Assembly: GCF_003265355.1 (NCBI RefSeq)
Contig: NZ_QFRW01000318.1
Coordinates: 1-37,983 of the forward strand
Length of the DNA stretch: 37,983 nt
Source: Glycomyces dulcitolivorans
GTDB taxonomy: Bacteria; Actinomycetota; Actinomycetes; Mycobacteriales; Micromonosporaceae
Direction of reading: 5' to 3'
This document shows, one piece after another, positions 8,816 through 16,886 of this stretch; positions within the stretch are counted from its first letter, which is position 1; every line of letters begins with the position of its first letter. The notes beneath the pieces are model-generated. The model was not told the DNA's origin and did no database searches. It saw only the letters and a list, made by a program, of their open reading frames with translations. A program made the position numbers and the translations under genes.

Positions 8816-8827
8816 CAACACGACAAC

Positions 8828-8859
8828 AGGGCCCCGGGCTCGGTCGAGTCCGGGGCCCT
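8828..8859 (+). terminator. Rho-independent-like terminator after the glycosidase gene
   Basis: A 14-bp stem, AGGGCCCCGG plus GCTC pairing with GAGT plus CCGGGGCCCT, with one G-T wobble and a 4-base loop. It starts 13 bases after the stop at 8815. No long U-tract follows, as is common in high-GC actinobacteria. Confidence 0.75.
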
Positions 8860-8890
8860 CCTATGTCGCAGCTCACGCGACCGGGACTTG

Positions 8891-8912
8891 ACCTTGACAT
8901 AGGTGTCAAGGT
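8891..8912. promoter_or_regulatory. Perfect palindrome upstream of MFS gene, MerR-site-like
   Basis: ACCTTGACA, 4 bases, TGTCAAGGT: 9-bp perfect arms, ending 15 bases before the ATG at 8928. A TTGACC box (8888-8893) followed by a 19-base spacer resembles MerR/SoxR promoters, where the regulator binds between -35 and -10. However, the expected -10 position reads TGGAGG, a poor match. No MerR gene is in the window. Confidence 0.6.
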
Positions 8913-8927
8913 TGGAGGCTTCTGGTC

Positions 8928-10124
8928 ATGACCACCACCGACACCCGCACCGAAGCCCAAGCGGCCCAGAAGCTTCCGATCTCGCCCCTGCTGGCCCTGA
9001 CCACGGCCGCGTTCATGGCGATCCTGACCGAGGCGCTGCCCGCCGGGGTCCTGCCCGAGATGGCCGCGAGCCTGTCGGTGAGCGAGGCCGCCGCCGGGCA
9101 GACCCTGACGGTCTACGCCATCGCCACCGGCGTCTCCGCGTTCCCGGTCATGGCCGCCACCGCGGCCTGGCCGAGGCGGCGGCTCCTGCTCGCGGCGGCC
9201 CTGACGTTCGCGGTCGCGAACCTGGTCACCGCCGTCTCGGACTCCTACGCGCTCACCATGGTCCTGCGCCTCGCCGCGGGCGTCGCCGCCGCGGTCGTGT
9301 GGGCTGAACTCGTCGCCTACGCCCGCCGCCTCGCCCCGCCGCACCTCCAGGGGCGCGCGATCGCGCTGACCATGGCGGGCGTGCCGCTGGCCCTGTCGCT
9401 CGGCATCCCGTTGGGGACGCTCCTCGGGGACCTCCTGGGCTGGCGCCTCACGTTCGGCCTGGTCGCCGCAGTCTCGGTGCTCCTGGCGGTCTGGATCCGC
9501 GCCTCGGTCCCGGAGTTCCCCGGACGCCGGGCGGGCCGCCGCGAACCGATCCTCGCCGCACTGCGCCTACCGGGCGTCGTCCCGGTCCTGTTCACCGTGG
9601 CCGCCTACGTCCTCGCCCACAACATCCTCTACACGTACATCGCGACCTTCCTGCACGACAAAGGCATGGGCGCACTCCGCGAAGAGGTGCTGCTCGTCTT
9701 CGGGATCGCGTCGGCGGCGAGCATCGTCGTGACCGGGGCCCTAGTGGACCGGCGGCTGCGTCTGCTCACGATCCTGAGCGCGGTCCTGTTCCTGGTCGCG
9801 GCCGCGGTGCTGACGGTCCTCGCGGACGAGCCGGGCCCGCTGTTCCTCGCGGTCGTCCTGTGGGGCCTGGGCTGGGGCGGCGTGCCGACCCTCCTCCAGA
9901 CCGCGGTCAACGACGCGGGCGGCGACCGCGGCCAGGCCCTGCTGGTCACGACCTGGAACTCCTCGATGGCCGCGGGCGGCGCGGCCGGCGGCCTCATGCT
10001 CAGCCTGCTCGGCGCCTCCTCGTTCCCCTGGGGCGTCCTGGCGCTCATGGCCCCGGTCGCGGCAGTCGTGCTCAGCGCCCGCGCCCACGGGTTCCCGGCC
10101 AAACGGCCCGGACTGGAGCGGTGA
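8928..10124 (+). CDS. MFS transporter, drug/sugar efflux (DHA1-like)
   Basis: Integral membrane exporter of 398 residues with about 12 hydrophobic helices. The family features are an early helix ALTTAAFMAILTEALPAGVLP, the start of a set typical of AraJ/NepI-type DHA1 proteins, and RLAAGVAAAVVWAELVAYARR in the region of helices 4-5. Charged loops such as PGRRAGRREP divide the two halves near residue 200. GGAGG precedes the ATG. It is a single gene between two terminators (8828 and 10129), so it is its own transcription unit, with a perfect palindrome in its promoter suggesting control by a dimeric regulator. Substrate unknown: arabinose, purine or drug efflux are all possible for the family. 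Confidence 0.88.
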   Translation: MTTTDTRTEAQAAQKLPISPLLALTTAAFMAILTEALPAGVLPEMAASLSVSEAAAGQTLTVYAIATGVSAFPVMAATAAWPRRRLLLAAALTFAVANLVTAVSDSYALTMVLRLAAGVAAAVVWAELVAYARRLAPPHLQGRAIALTMAGVPLALSLGIPLGTLLGDLLGWRLTFGLVAAVSVLLAVWIRASVPEFPGRRAGRREPILAALRLPGVVPVLFTVAAYVLAHNILYTYIATFLHDKGMGALREEVLLVFGIASAASIVVTGALVDRRLRLLTILSAVLFLVAAAVLTVLADEPGPLFLAVVLWGLGWGGVPTLLQTAVNDAGGDRGQALLVTTWNSSMAAGGAAGGLMLSLLGASSFPWGVLALMAPVAAVVLSARAHGFPAKRPGLER

Positions 10125-10128
10125 CGCG

Positions 10129-10155
10129 GTCGGGCCCCGGCCACCGGGGCCCGAC
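10129..10155. terminator. Bidirectional terminator between convergent genes
   Basis: Perfect 12-bp stem (GTCGGGCCCCGG / CCGGGGCCCGAC) with a 3-base loop filling the space between the MFS stop (10124) and the stop of the opposing DUF624 gene (10156). Confidence 0.8.
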
Positions 10156-10818
10156 TCAGGCGGCCTTGCGGTCGAAGCCGGTGGCGGCGTTGACTATCAG
10201 GATCGCGAATGCGCAGGCCGCGGGTGTGAAGAGGGCGAGGTTGGGGCCGACGACCGGGAGTTGGGCCGAGCCGTAGGCGAGGAAGGCCAGCGCGAGCCAG
10301 GCGATCGGGGCCTGGGGGCGCAGGGCCGCGGCGCGGAGGGCTGCGGTGAGGACGGCCAGCGTGGGGCCCTCCGCCCCGGCCAGTGATGCGGAAGCGACGG
10401 CGATGAGGGCGGCCAGGATCAGGGCGGCGGCGATGGTGATGGCGGCGAAGGCGGCGTCGCCGGCGCCGTAGAGGACCGCGTTGTAGGCCAGGAGGAGGCC
10501 GAGGGCGCCGGCGCCGGTCCAGATGCGCCACAGGCGGAGGCCTTGGGTCCAGGCGCGCCAGAACGTGGTGAGGGGCGCGCCCGGGTAGCCGTCGGTCGCG
10601 AAGTCCCTCATGCACTTCAGGGCCGCGTACAGGCCGGGCCCGGCCGGGAGGGCGGCGAGGGCGCCGAGCCAGATGCCGAGGTGGGACAGGCCGATGGCGT
10701 GGTCGACGGCGGCGAACGGGAGGGCCGTGGCGAGGAGCTGGACCGAGGTGGCGAACCACCAGAAGACGGCGAGGAGGACGCGGGAGAGGCGCGAGTCGTA
10801 GGCGAGCCAGGAGGTCAT
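10156..10818 (-). CDS. YesL/DUF624-family membrane protein
   Basis: 220-residue membrane protein with about five or six hydrophobic segments (VLLAVFWWFATSVQLLATALPF, IWLGALAALPAGPGLYAAL, LGLLLAYNAVLYG and others). The AALPAGPGLYAALKCMRDF segment matches the conserved TxPAxxALF-like region of DUF624. The ATG at 10818 overlaps the MalG-type permease stop by 4 bases (ATGA), so it is the last gene of the locus II operon. YesL-family genes are repeatedly found beside CUT1 sugar importers (for example the Bacillus rhamnogalacturonan cluster), but their biochemical role is not established; an accessory role in uptake is an inference. Confidence 0.8.
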   Translation of the reverse strand: MTSWLAYDSRLSRVLLAVFWWFATSVQLLATALPFAAVDHAIGLSHLGIWLGALAALPAGPGLYAALKCMRDFATDGYPGAPLTTFWRAWTQGLRLWRIWTGAGALGLLLAYNAVLYGAGDAAFAAITIAAALILAALIAVASASLAGAEGPTLAVLTAALRAAALRPQAPIAWLALAFLAYGSAQLPVVGPNLALFTPAACAFAILIVNAATGFDRKAA

Positions 10819-11669
10819 CCCTTCACCGCCCCGATGGACATGCCCTTGATGAAGTAGCGCTGGAACGCGGCGAAGAGGACCACCGAGGGGACGATCGCGA
10901 GGATCGCGCCGGTGTAGATGAGCTCCCACTGCGAGGTGAGGAGGCCGACCATGCGGCTGAGGGCGACGTTGATCGTCCCGGCCGAGGAGGCGTCGAGGAA
11001 GACGAGTGGGATGAAGAAGTCGTTCCACAGGCTCAGGGCCTGGATGATCACGAACGCGGAGGTGACCGGCAGAAGCATGGGGAAGACGATGGACCAGAAG
11101 GTGCGGAGCTTGCCGGCGCCGTCGACTTCGGCGGCCTCTTCGACTTCGCGCGGGACGCCCTTGATGAAGGAGCAGTACAGGAGGATGCCGAAGGAGGCCG
11201 CGCCGCCGAGGTGGACGAGGATGACGCTCGTCAGGGTGCTGTAGAGGCCGAGCTGGTTCATGGAGGAGACGAGCGGGATCATGCGGACCTGGAAGGGGAT
11301 CATGAGCCCGGCGATGAACAGCAGGTAGATCCACCGGGAGGAGCGCCCGCCGAGGCGTTCGATGCCCCAGGCGGCCATGGGGACGATCGCCAGGAGCAGG
11401 ATCAGGGTCCCGCCGGTGATGACGAGGGTGTTGAGCAGGGCCTCGCCGTAGTCGGTGGTCTGGAACAGGCGCACGTAGTTCTCGAAGCTGAAGCCGGAGG
11501 GGAGCCCCATGGGGTCCTTGGTGATCTCGGCGTAGCTGCGGAAGGAGTTGAGCAGCGCGTAGAGGACCGGGAACGAGACGGCGAGGACGAGGACCGACAG
11601 GACGGCCATGACGACGACCTCGCCTGCGGTGAGGCGGCGCCGCTCGCGGCGGCGGGTGCGTGCGCTCAT
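10815..11669 (-). CDS. Carbohydrate ABC transporter permease, MalG type
   Basis: CUT1 importer membrane subunit, 284 residues. A basic N-terminus (MSARTRRRERRRLTAG) precedes six predicted membrane helices. The EAA loop EEAAEVDGAGKLRTFWSIVFP lies in the C-terminal half, and the end SIGAVKG is typical of the group. The ATG at 11669 overlaps the stop of the MalF-type gene in ATGA. It works with that gene (11666) and the binding protein at 12610; the ATPase is not encoded here. Note EAAEVDG instead of the usual EAARVDG, a mild deviation in the ATPase-contact loop. Confidence 0.93.
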   Translation of the reverse strand: MSARTRRRERRRLTAGEVVVMAVLSVLVLAVSFPVLYALLNSFRSYAEITKDPMGLPSGFSFENYVRLFQTTDYGEALLNTLVITGGTLILLLAIVPMAAWGIERLGGRSSRWIYLLFIAGLMIPFQVRMIPLVSSMNQLGLYSTLTSVILVHLGGAASFGILLYCSFIKGVPREVEEAAEVDGAGKLRTFWSIVFPMLLPVTSAFVIIQALSLWNDFFIPLVFLDASSAGTINVALSRMVGLLTSQWELIYTGAILAIVPSVVLFAAFQRYFIKGMSIGAVKG

Positions 11670-12613
11670 GCCTGGACCTCCCTGCTGCGCATGTACTTGT
11701 TGGCGAGGACGGTGGTCGCCAGGACGACGATGAAGAGGACGATGGCGGCCGCGGAGCCGTATCCGGCGCGGTACTCGCCGAAGCCGACCTTGTAGATGAA
11801 GAACGCCATGGTCTCGGAGACGAACCCGGGGCCGCCCGCGGTGAGGACCATGACCTGGTCGAAGATCGTCCACCCGGCGATCATCATGAGCGTCATGTTG
11901 ACGGTGACGGCGCCGGCGAGCATGGGCCAGGTGACGTAGCGGAAGACCTGGCCGCGGGAGGCGCCGTCGATCCTGGCGGCCTCGACGAGGTCCTGCGGGA
12001 CCGACTGGAGGTTCGCCAGGTAGATGAGGGTGGTGTTGCCGCCGAGGGTGAAGCAGATGATGAACAGCAGGACGCCGACGACGATGTCGTTGTCGCCCAG
12101 CCAGTCCATGGCCGCGTCGTCGAAGCCGAGGTCGCGCAGGACCGTGTTGACGGCCCCGAAGTTGAAGTTGAGCATGTACTTCCAGATCGTGGCGGCGATG
12201 AAGCCGCTGACGAGCGCGGGGAGGTACACGATGGTGCGGAAGAACCCCTGGGCGTGGTGGAGCTTGTCGAGCATGAGCGCGACGCCGAGGGCGACCGCGT
12301 TGACGACGACCGCCGAACCCAGGCCGAGGATGAGCGTGTTCTTGGTGGCGTTCCAGAACCGGTCGCTGGTGAGGATGTCCTGGTAGTTCGCGAAGCCGAC
12401 GTACTCGTAGGCGGGGTTGATGCCGTCCCAGTCGGTGAGGCTCAGCTGGATCGACTGGATGGACGGGGCGATCACCATGAGCACGTAGACGATCAGTGCG
12501 GGCGCGATGAACAGGAGCATCACGGCCCGGTGGCGGGTGAGGCGCCGGTCGGGAGCGGGCCGGGCCCGGCCGCCGCGGACGGCGGCCGGGCGTTCGGCGG
12601 TCTGGACGGTCAC
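11666..12613 (-). CDS. Carbohydrate ABC transporter permease, MalF/UgpA type
   Basis: CUT1 importer membrane subunit, 315 residues. The cytoplasmic N-terminus is Arg-rich, then helices begin with AVMLLFIAPALIVYVLMVIA. The EAA loop EAARIDGASRGQVFRYVTWP is intact. The GTG start at 12613 overlaps the binding-protein stop in GTGA, and no better start exists. It is the second gene of the locus II operon, tightly coupled on both sides by 4-base overlaps, and unlike locus I has no hairpin separating it from the binding-protein gene. Confidence 0.93.
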   Translation of the reverse strand: MTVQTAERPAAVRGGRARPAPDRRLTRHRAVMLLFIAPALIVYVLMVIAPSIQSIQLSLTDWDGINPAYEYVGFANYQDILTSDRFWNATKNTLILGLGSAVVVNAVALGVALMLDKLHHAQGFFRTIVYLPALVSGFIAATIWKYMLNFNFGAVNTVLRDLGFDDAAMDWLGDNDIVVGVLLFIICFTLGGNTTLIYLANLQSVPQDLVEAARIDGASRGQVFRYVTWPMLAGAVTVNMTLMMIAGWTIFDQVMVLTAGGPGFVSETMAFFIYKVGFGEYRAGYGSAAAIVLFIVVLATTVLANKYMRSREVQA

Positions 12614-13983
12614 TCGTTCTCCGCCTGGTTGTCGAACTCCTCCTGGGCCTTCGCGATGCACTCGTCGATGGTCGTCTGGCCGTCCTGCATCTCGATGCGC
12701 GCCTGGCGGAAGAAGGTGTGGAAGGTGCTGAAGCCGGCCCACGTGGTCTCGTTCGCGAACCAGTTGAGGGACGGGTTGGCGAGGAGTGCGAAGTAGTCCT
12801 CGGCGCCGGGGATGGTGGAGTTGCGCACGACCTCGTCGCTGGCCTTGATGTTGGGGGCGATCATGCCGGTCTCCTCCATGAGGTCGCAGGCCTCGACGGA
12901 GAAGTAGAACTCCAGGAACTCGACGGCGGCGTCGTACTGCTTGCCGTCCTCCTGGGCCTGCGCGGAGATCGCGAAGCCGGAGGCGGTGTCGCCGTTGACG
13001 GAGTTCTTGAGGACGTTGAGCTTCCCGTCGTCGGCGGGCAGGTAGAAGATCCCGGCGTTGAAGTCGGGGTCGACCTTGTTGACGTCGTTGAGGCGCCCGA
13101 TGCCGGCCGAGGAGGTGGCCATGACGGCCTGGCGGTTGACCAGGAGCGTCGTGGTCTGGGCGTCCTGCGTGGACTGCCAGCCTTCGAGGACGTACTCGTC
13201 GGTGATGTCCTTGAGGCGCTGGAGGGGTTCGCGGAGGTCGGCGAGGGAGGCGTCGCCGGCGCGGACGGCGTTCCAGAAGCCGCCGGCCTCGCTGTACTGG
13301 GCGAAGGTGGGGGCGGCGAGGGGCTTCCACAGCTGGTCGGAGGGCCAGATCTCGCCGGCGGCGGTGGCGAGGGGGGCGTCGCCGTTGGCCTTGATCGCGT
13401 CGAGGAGGGCGATGAACTCGGCGTAGGTGGTGGGGACGGCGAGGGAGTGCTCGGCGAAGTAGTCCTTGTCGTAGACCATGTTGAAGCCGAGTTCGCCGTT
13501 GAGGGCGGTGGTGGGGACGATGTACACGTCGCCGTCCTCGACGGGGGCGTAGACCTCGTCGTTGAGCAGGTCGGTGACCGAGGCGGGGATGGGGGCGAGC
13601 TTCCCGGCCTCCAGGTAGGTGAGGGTGTCGCGCATGTCGACCAGGGCGGGCCAGTTCCCGGTGGCGTCCATGGTCTTCATGGCGGTCGGGTAGTCGGTGC
13701 CGGCCGGGAGGGGTTCGAGTTCGACGATCGCGGTGGCGCTCTTGGCGTTGAAGGCGTCGGCGACGCCCTTCGCGACCGAGTTCCAGGTCTCGTCGCCGGT
13801 GGCGTACAGGAACCGGATGGCGGTCTTGCCGCCGGTCGTGCCGCCTGAGGTGCCGCACGCGGTCAGCGCGAACGGGACGGCGGCCGCGATCGAGAGACCC
13901 CCGGCGGACTGCATGAGCGAACGGCGTGAGAGTCCCCGCGTCGGCATCGAACCGGCCGACGAACGCGCCCTTGCGTTTCGCAT
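12610..13983 (-). CDS. Tat-exported sugar-binding lipoprotein, CUT1 importer
   Basis: 457-residue solute-binding protein of the family-1 type. The N-terminus carries a twin-arginine motif LSRRSLMQ (Arg20-Arg21), a hydrophobic stretch and lipobox LTAC with Cys43, so it is exported folded through Tat and lipid-anchored. The mature part shows AIRFLYATGDETWNSVAKGV, later EFIALLDAIKANGDAP and GFAISAQAQEDGKQYDAAVEF, as in other family-1 binding proteins. An AAGGAG site lies just before the ATG at 13983. It is the first gene of the locus II operon with a good promoter and operator upstream. Ligand unknown; no glycosidase accompanies it. Confidence 0.93.
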   Translation of the reverse strand: MRNARARSSAGSMPTRGLSRRSLMQSAGGLSIAAAVPFALTACGTSGGTTGGKTAIRFLYATGDETWNSVAKGVADAFNAKSATAIVELEPLPAGTDYPTAMKTMDATGNWPALVDMRDTLTYLEAGKLAPIPASVTDLLNDEVYAPVEDGDVYIVPTTALNGELGFNMVYDKDYFAEHSLAVPTTYAEFIALLDAIKANGDAPLATAAGEIWPSDQLWKPLAAPTFAQYSEAGGFWNAVRAGDASLADLREPLQRLKDITDEYVLEGWQSTQDAQTTTLLVNRQAVMATSSAGIGRLNDVNKVDPDFNAGIFYLPADDGKLNVLKNSVNGDTASGFAISAQAQEDGKQYDAAVEFLEFYFSVEACDLMEETGMIAPNIKASDEVVRNSTIPGAEDYFALLANPSLNWFANETTWAGFSTFHTFFRQARIEMQDGQTTIDECIAKAQEEFDNQAENE

Positions 13984-14023
13984 GTCTTCTCCTTCAGCGG
14001 TGAGAGGCTGTCGGGCATCGTAT

Positions 14024-14037
14024 AGATACCGCTATCT
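14024..14037. promoter_or_regulatory. LacI-type operator at the locus II importer promoter
   Basis: AGATACCGCTATCT has 5-bp perfect arms (AGATA/TATCT) around a CG-centred core. It begins 4 bases downstream of the minus-strand -10 and so covers the expected transcription start. It is flanked by a further GCATC/GATGC pair. Confidence 0.65.
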
Positions 14038-14040
14038 GTG

Positions 14041-14069
14041 ATGCTAGGGGCGAGGGCCCGCGAACACAA
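14041..14069 (-). promoter_or_regulatory. Promoter of the locus II importer operon
   Basis: Minus-strand TTGTGT (14064-14069), 17-base spacer, TAGCAT (14041-14046), about 58 bases before the ATG at 13983. Confidence 0.55.
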
Positions 14070-14179
14070 GCCGACTTTGCCGAATCGTTACCGTTCTCGG
14101 TCGCTTGGATTGCCTGGCATTGGATGTGTGCAGGTCAGCGGCGGAGCGGAGGTGCCGAGTGGGCGCTCGCGGGCGAGGC

Positions 14180-14208
14180 TCGACAAGTGAGGGTTCGGCT
14201 TCTATGGT
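14180..14208 (+). promoter_or_regulatory. Promoter of the dehydrogenase-LacI operon
   Basis: TCGACA (14180-14185), 17-base spacer, TATGGT (14203-14208), about 43 bases before the GTG at 14251. The -10 is embedded in the inverted repeat at 14196-14216. Confidence 0.55.
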
Positions 14209-14216
14209 AGAAACCG
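14196..14216. promoter_or_regulatory. Operator-like inverted repeat over the -10 box
   Basis: CGGCTTCTA, 3 bases, TAGAAACCG: eight of nine arm positions pair. It straddles TATGGT, so binding would exclude RNA polymerase. Autoregulation by the LacI protein encoded at 15264 is inferred. Confidence 0.5.
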
Positions 14217-14250
14217 ATAACTGTTCTTCATGAACCGAAGGAGCCCTCCG

Positions 14251-15240
14251 GTGGCCGATCGTCTGCCCGCGCTGTTCGCCATGGACCCCGTCCACCTGCC
14301 CGGGCTCTTCCCCGCGCCGCTCATGCGCCGGCTCCGGGCGGTGCTCGACATCGACCCGTCCCTCATCGCCGAGCGGTACGAGGACTTCGGGCCGCTCGCC
14401 GACGCGGAGGTCATCGTCTCCGGTTGGGGCGCACCGAAACTCGACGCCGCCGTCCTCGGCCGGGCGCCGCGCCTGCACACGGTGCTGCACGCGGCCGGCT
14501 CGGTGAAGCCGCTCGTGGCCGACGCCGGGTGGGAGCGCCTGGCGGTCTCCTCGGCGGCCGACGCGAACGCGCTGCCGGTGGCCGAGTACGCGCTGGCCGC
14601 GATCCTCCTGGCGGGCAAGGGGATCTTCGAACTGCGCGAGGCGTTCCGGGCCGAGAGGTCCTTCGAGCTGGGCTACATCCACCCCGCGGTCGGGAACTTC
14701 GGCCGGACCGTGGGCGTGGTCGGGGCCTCCCGGATCGGGCGGCGCGTGCTGGAACTGCTGCGGCCCTTCGACTTCCGCGTGCTGCTGGCCGACCCGTACG
14801 TGGACGCGGCCGAGGACCTGGGCGCCGAGCTGGTGGACCTGGACCGGCTCGTGGCCGAGGCCGACATCGTCAGCCTCCACGCCCCCGACCTGGCCGAGAC
14901 CGCCGGGCTGTTGAACGCCGAGCGACTCGCGGCGCTCAAGGACGGCGCGGTCGTGATCAACACGGCCCGAGGGCGACTCGTGGACACCGGTGCACTGATC
15001 AGGGAGCTCGCGACCGGGCGGATCTCGGCGGTCCTCGACGTCACCGAACCCGAACCGCTGCCGCAGGACTCGCCGCTGTTCACGCTGCCGAACGTGTTCC
15101 TCACCCCGCACGTCGCGGGCTCCCAGGGGAACGAGCTGGCCCGCATGGGACTGTACATCGTGGAGGAGGCCGAGCGCCTCGCCGCGGGCCGCCCGCTCGC
15201 GCACCGCGTCGACGGCGACCTACGCTGGCGCCAGGCCTGA
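14251..15240 (+). CDS. D-2-hydroxyacid dehydrogenase, NAD-dependent
   Basis: Cytoplasmic oxidoreductase of 329 residues interconverting 2-hydroxyacids and 2-oxoacids. The Rossmann region GVVGASRIGRRVLELL (155-170) is followed by Asp181, which favours NAD over NADP. Catalytic residues of the family are visible: Arg240 in NTARG, Glu268 in the TEPEPLP segment and His287 in TPHVAG. The GTG at 14251 is chosen over an in-frame ATG at 14230 because GAAGGAG ends 7 bases before it, while the ATG has no ribosome-binding site. It is followed by the LacI gene 23 bases later and is divergent from the locus II importer. The substrate may be derived from whatever that importer brings in. Confidence 0.88.
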   Translation: MADRLPALFAMDPVHLPGLFPAPLMRRLRAVLDIDPSLIAERYEDFGPLADAEVIVSGWGAPKLDAAVLGRAPRLHTVLHAAGSVKPLVADAGWERLAVSSAADANALPVAEYALAAILLAGKGIFELREAFRAERSFELGYIHPAVGNFGRTVGVVGASRIGRRVLELLRPFDFRVLLADPYVDAAEDLGAELVDLDRLVAEADIVSLHAPDLAETAGLLNAERLAALKDGAVVINTARGRLVDTGALIRELATGRISAVLDVTEPEPLPQDSPLFTLPNVFLTPHVAGSQGNELARMGLYIVEEAERLAAGRPLAHRVDGDLRWRQA

Positions 15241-15263
15241 CACGACGATGCGGAGATGAACCG

Positions 15264-16316
15264 GTGCCCAAGCGGAACGACCCGGGGAGGCGCCCCACGC
15301 TGGCCGACGTGGCCGAGCGCGCGGGCGTCTCGGCCATGACCGTCTCCCGGGTCATCGCCGGGAACTACCCGGTGGCGCCGCCGACCCGCTCGAAGGTCCT
15401 GCGGGCCATGCGCGACCTCGACTACGTCGTCAACGCGCACGCCCGGGCCCTCGCCGGGGCGACCACCAAGACCGTGGCGCTGGTCCTCGACGACGCGACC
15501 GGGCCGTTCTTCGCGTTCATCGCCCGCGGCGTCGAGCAGCAGGCGACCTCCGAAGGGCGCCTGTGCCTGTTGTGCACCACCCATGGCGACCCCGAGCGCG
15601 AACTCGCCGTCGTGGAGCTGCTGCGCGAGCAGCGCGCCGAGGCCGTGATCCTCGTCGGCGGCGCCCAGGACTCCGAGACGTACACCGAGCGGATGTCCGC
15701 TTTCGCGCGGTCCCTGGACAAGTCGGGGTCGCGCCTGGTCCTGTGCGGGCGCCCCTCCCCCGGGCCCGACGTGCCCGCCACCGTGGTCGAGTACGACAAC
15801 GAGGGCGGCGCGTACGCCATGACCGCGTACCTCCTCGCCAACGGGCACCGCAGGATCGCGTACGTGGGCCGCGAGATCGGGCTGTCCACGACCGACGAGC
15901 GCATCGCCGGGTTCCGCCGGGCGCACGCCGACCACGGTGTGGCCCTGGACGAGTCGCTGATCCGGCCCGGCACGTTCTCGCGCGAGTCCGGCGCCGCCGC
16001 CACCGAGGCGCTGTGGGCCGAGCGGACCGACGTCACGGCGGTCTTCGCGGCCACCGACATGGTCGCGGCCGGGGTGCTCAAGGCGCTGCGGGGGCGCGGT
16101 GTGCGCGTGCCCGAGGACGTCTCGGTCGTCGGCTTCGACGACATCCCCCTCGCCTCGGACCTGACGCCGGCGCTGACGACGGTGCACGTGCCGCACGAGC
16201 AGCTGGGCCGCGAGGCCGTCAGATTGGCGCTCCACAGGGGACCGGACCAGGACGACCGGGTCGTCCTCGGCACGCACATCGTCATCAGGGAGTCGGCGGC
16301 GCCGCTGCGCCCCTGA
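15264..16316 (+). CDS. LacI-family transcriptional regulator, locus II
   Basis: Full-length repressor of 350 residues. The helix-turn-helix TLADVAERAGVSAMTVSRVI lies at residues 11-30, the hinge VVNAHARALAGATTKTVALVL follows, and the sensor domain has the usual pattern through VSVVGFDDIPLASDLTPALTTV, characteristic of LacI/PurR-type proteins. The GTG start has GGAG 8 bases upstream; the length and the position of the HTH agree. It is cotranscribed with the hydroxyacid dehydrogenase. It probably controls both divergent promoters between 13983 and 14251 and possibly the locus IV promoter, which shares two short motifs with them. The inducer is unknown. Confidence 0.93.
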   Translation: MPKRNDPGRRPTLADVAERAGVSAMTVSRVIAGNYPVAPPTRSKVLRAMRDLDYVVNAHARALAGATTKTVALVLDDATGPFFAFIARGVEQQATSEGRLCLLCTTHGDPERELAVVELLREQRAEAVILVGGAQDSETYTERMSAFARSLDKSGSRLVLCGRPSPGPDVPATVVEYDNEGGAYAMTAYLLANGHRRIAYVGREIGLSTTDERIAGFRRAHADHGVALDESLIRPGTFSRESGAAATEALWAERTDVTAVFAATDMVAAGVLKALRGRGVRVPEDVSVVGFDDIPLASDLTPALTTVHVPHEQLGREAVRLALHRGPDQDDRVVLGTHIVIRESAAPLRP

Positions 16317-16326
16317 GGCACGGGCC

Positions 16327-16332
16327 TATGAT
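16327..16332 (+). promoter_or_regulatory. -10 box (TATGAT) before the DUF805 gene
   Basis: Near-consensus TATGAT just after the LacI stop at 16316 and 26 bases before the TTG start. No convincing -35 is seen. It suggests that the DUF805 gene has its own transcription start. Confidence 0.4.
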
Positions 16333-16358
16333 CGGGCGGGTCGAGGAAAGGAACCGTT

Positions 16359-16868
16359 TTGGGCTGGTATTTCGGAGTGCTCAAGAACTACGCGGGATTC
16401 TCCGGGCGGGCGCGCCGCCGGGAGTACTGGATGTTCGTGTTCTACCACGTGGCGGCCATGCTGGTGCTGTGGCTGCTCACGATGGCGCTGTCGCTCCCGT
16501 TCCGGGACTCCATCGACGGCGACGGCGGCGCGGTCCTGGTGCTCCCGCTGCTCCTGTACTACGTGGGGACGATCGTCCCGGCGATCGCGGTCGGGGTGCG
16601 GCGCCTGCACGACGCGGACAAGTCCGGGGTGTGGCTGCTCATGGCGCTCATCCCCGGCGGGGTCGGCGCGATCATCATGATCGTGTTCTTCTCCCAGGAG
16701 GGCGACCGGCACCCGAACCGGTACGGACCCGATCCGAAAGCGCCCCAAGGGCACTACCCGCCGCCGTACCCGCAGCGGCCCGTCCATCAGCAGCCGGTGC
16801 AGTTCCCGCAGCCCGCGCCGTACCAGCAGCAGCCCGGTCCGCGGAACCCCGGTTACCGGGTGGAGTAG
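16359..16868 (+). CDS. DUF805 membrane protein with Pro/Gln-rich tail
   Basis: Small membrane protein of 169 residues. The N-terminus YFGVLKNYAGFSGRARRREYW is the diagnostic DUF805 opening, followed by three to four hydrophobic helices (MFVFYHVAAMLVLWLLTMAL; VLVLPLLLYYVGTIVPAIAV; VWLLMALIPGGVGAIIMIVF) with the conserved RRLHDADKSG between. The last 45 residues are a low-complexity Pro/Gln/Tyr tail, probably cytoplasmic. The start is TTG, directly after GAGGAAAGG; no ATG or GTG gives the conserved N-terminus. Function of DUF805 is unknown. No obvious link to the neighbouring sugar genes. Confidence 0.85.
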   Translation: MGWYFGVLKNYAGFSGRARRREYWMFVFYHVAAMLVLWLLTMALSLPFRDSIDGDGGAVLVLPLLLYYVGTIVPAIAVGVRRLHDADKSGVWLLMALIPGGVGAIIMIVFFSQEGDRHPNRYGPDPKAPQGHYPPPYPQRPVHQQPVQFPQPAPYQQQPGPRNPGYRVE

Positions 16869-16886
16869 TCCGGACACGGGGCTCGA

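Noticed and set aside
14230-14250. Upstream ATG as start of the hydroxyacid dehydrogenase
   Set aside because: No ribosome-binding site before it, while GAAGGAG lies 7 bases before the GTG at 14251.
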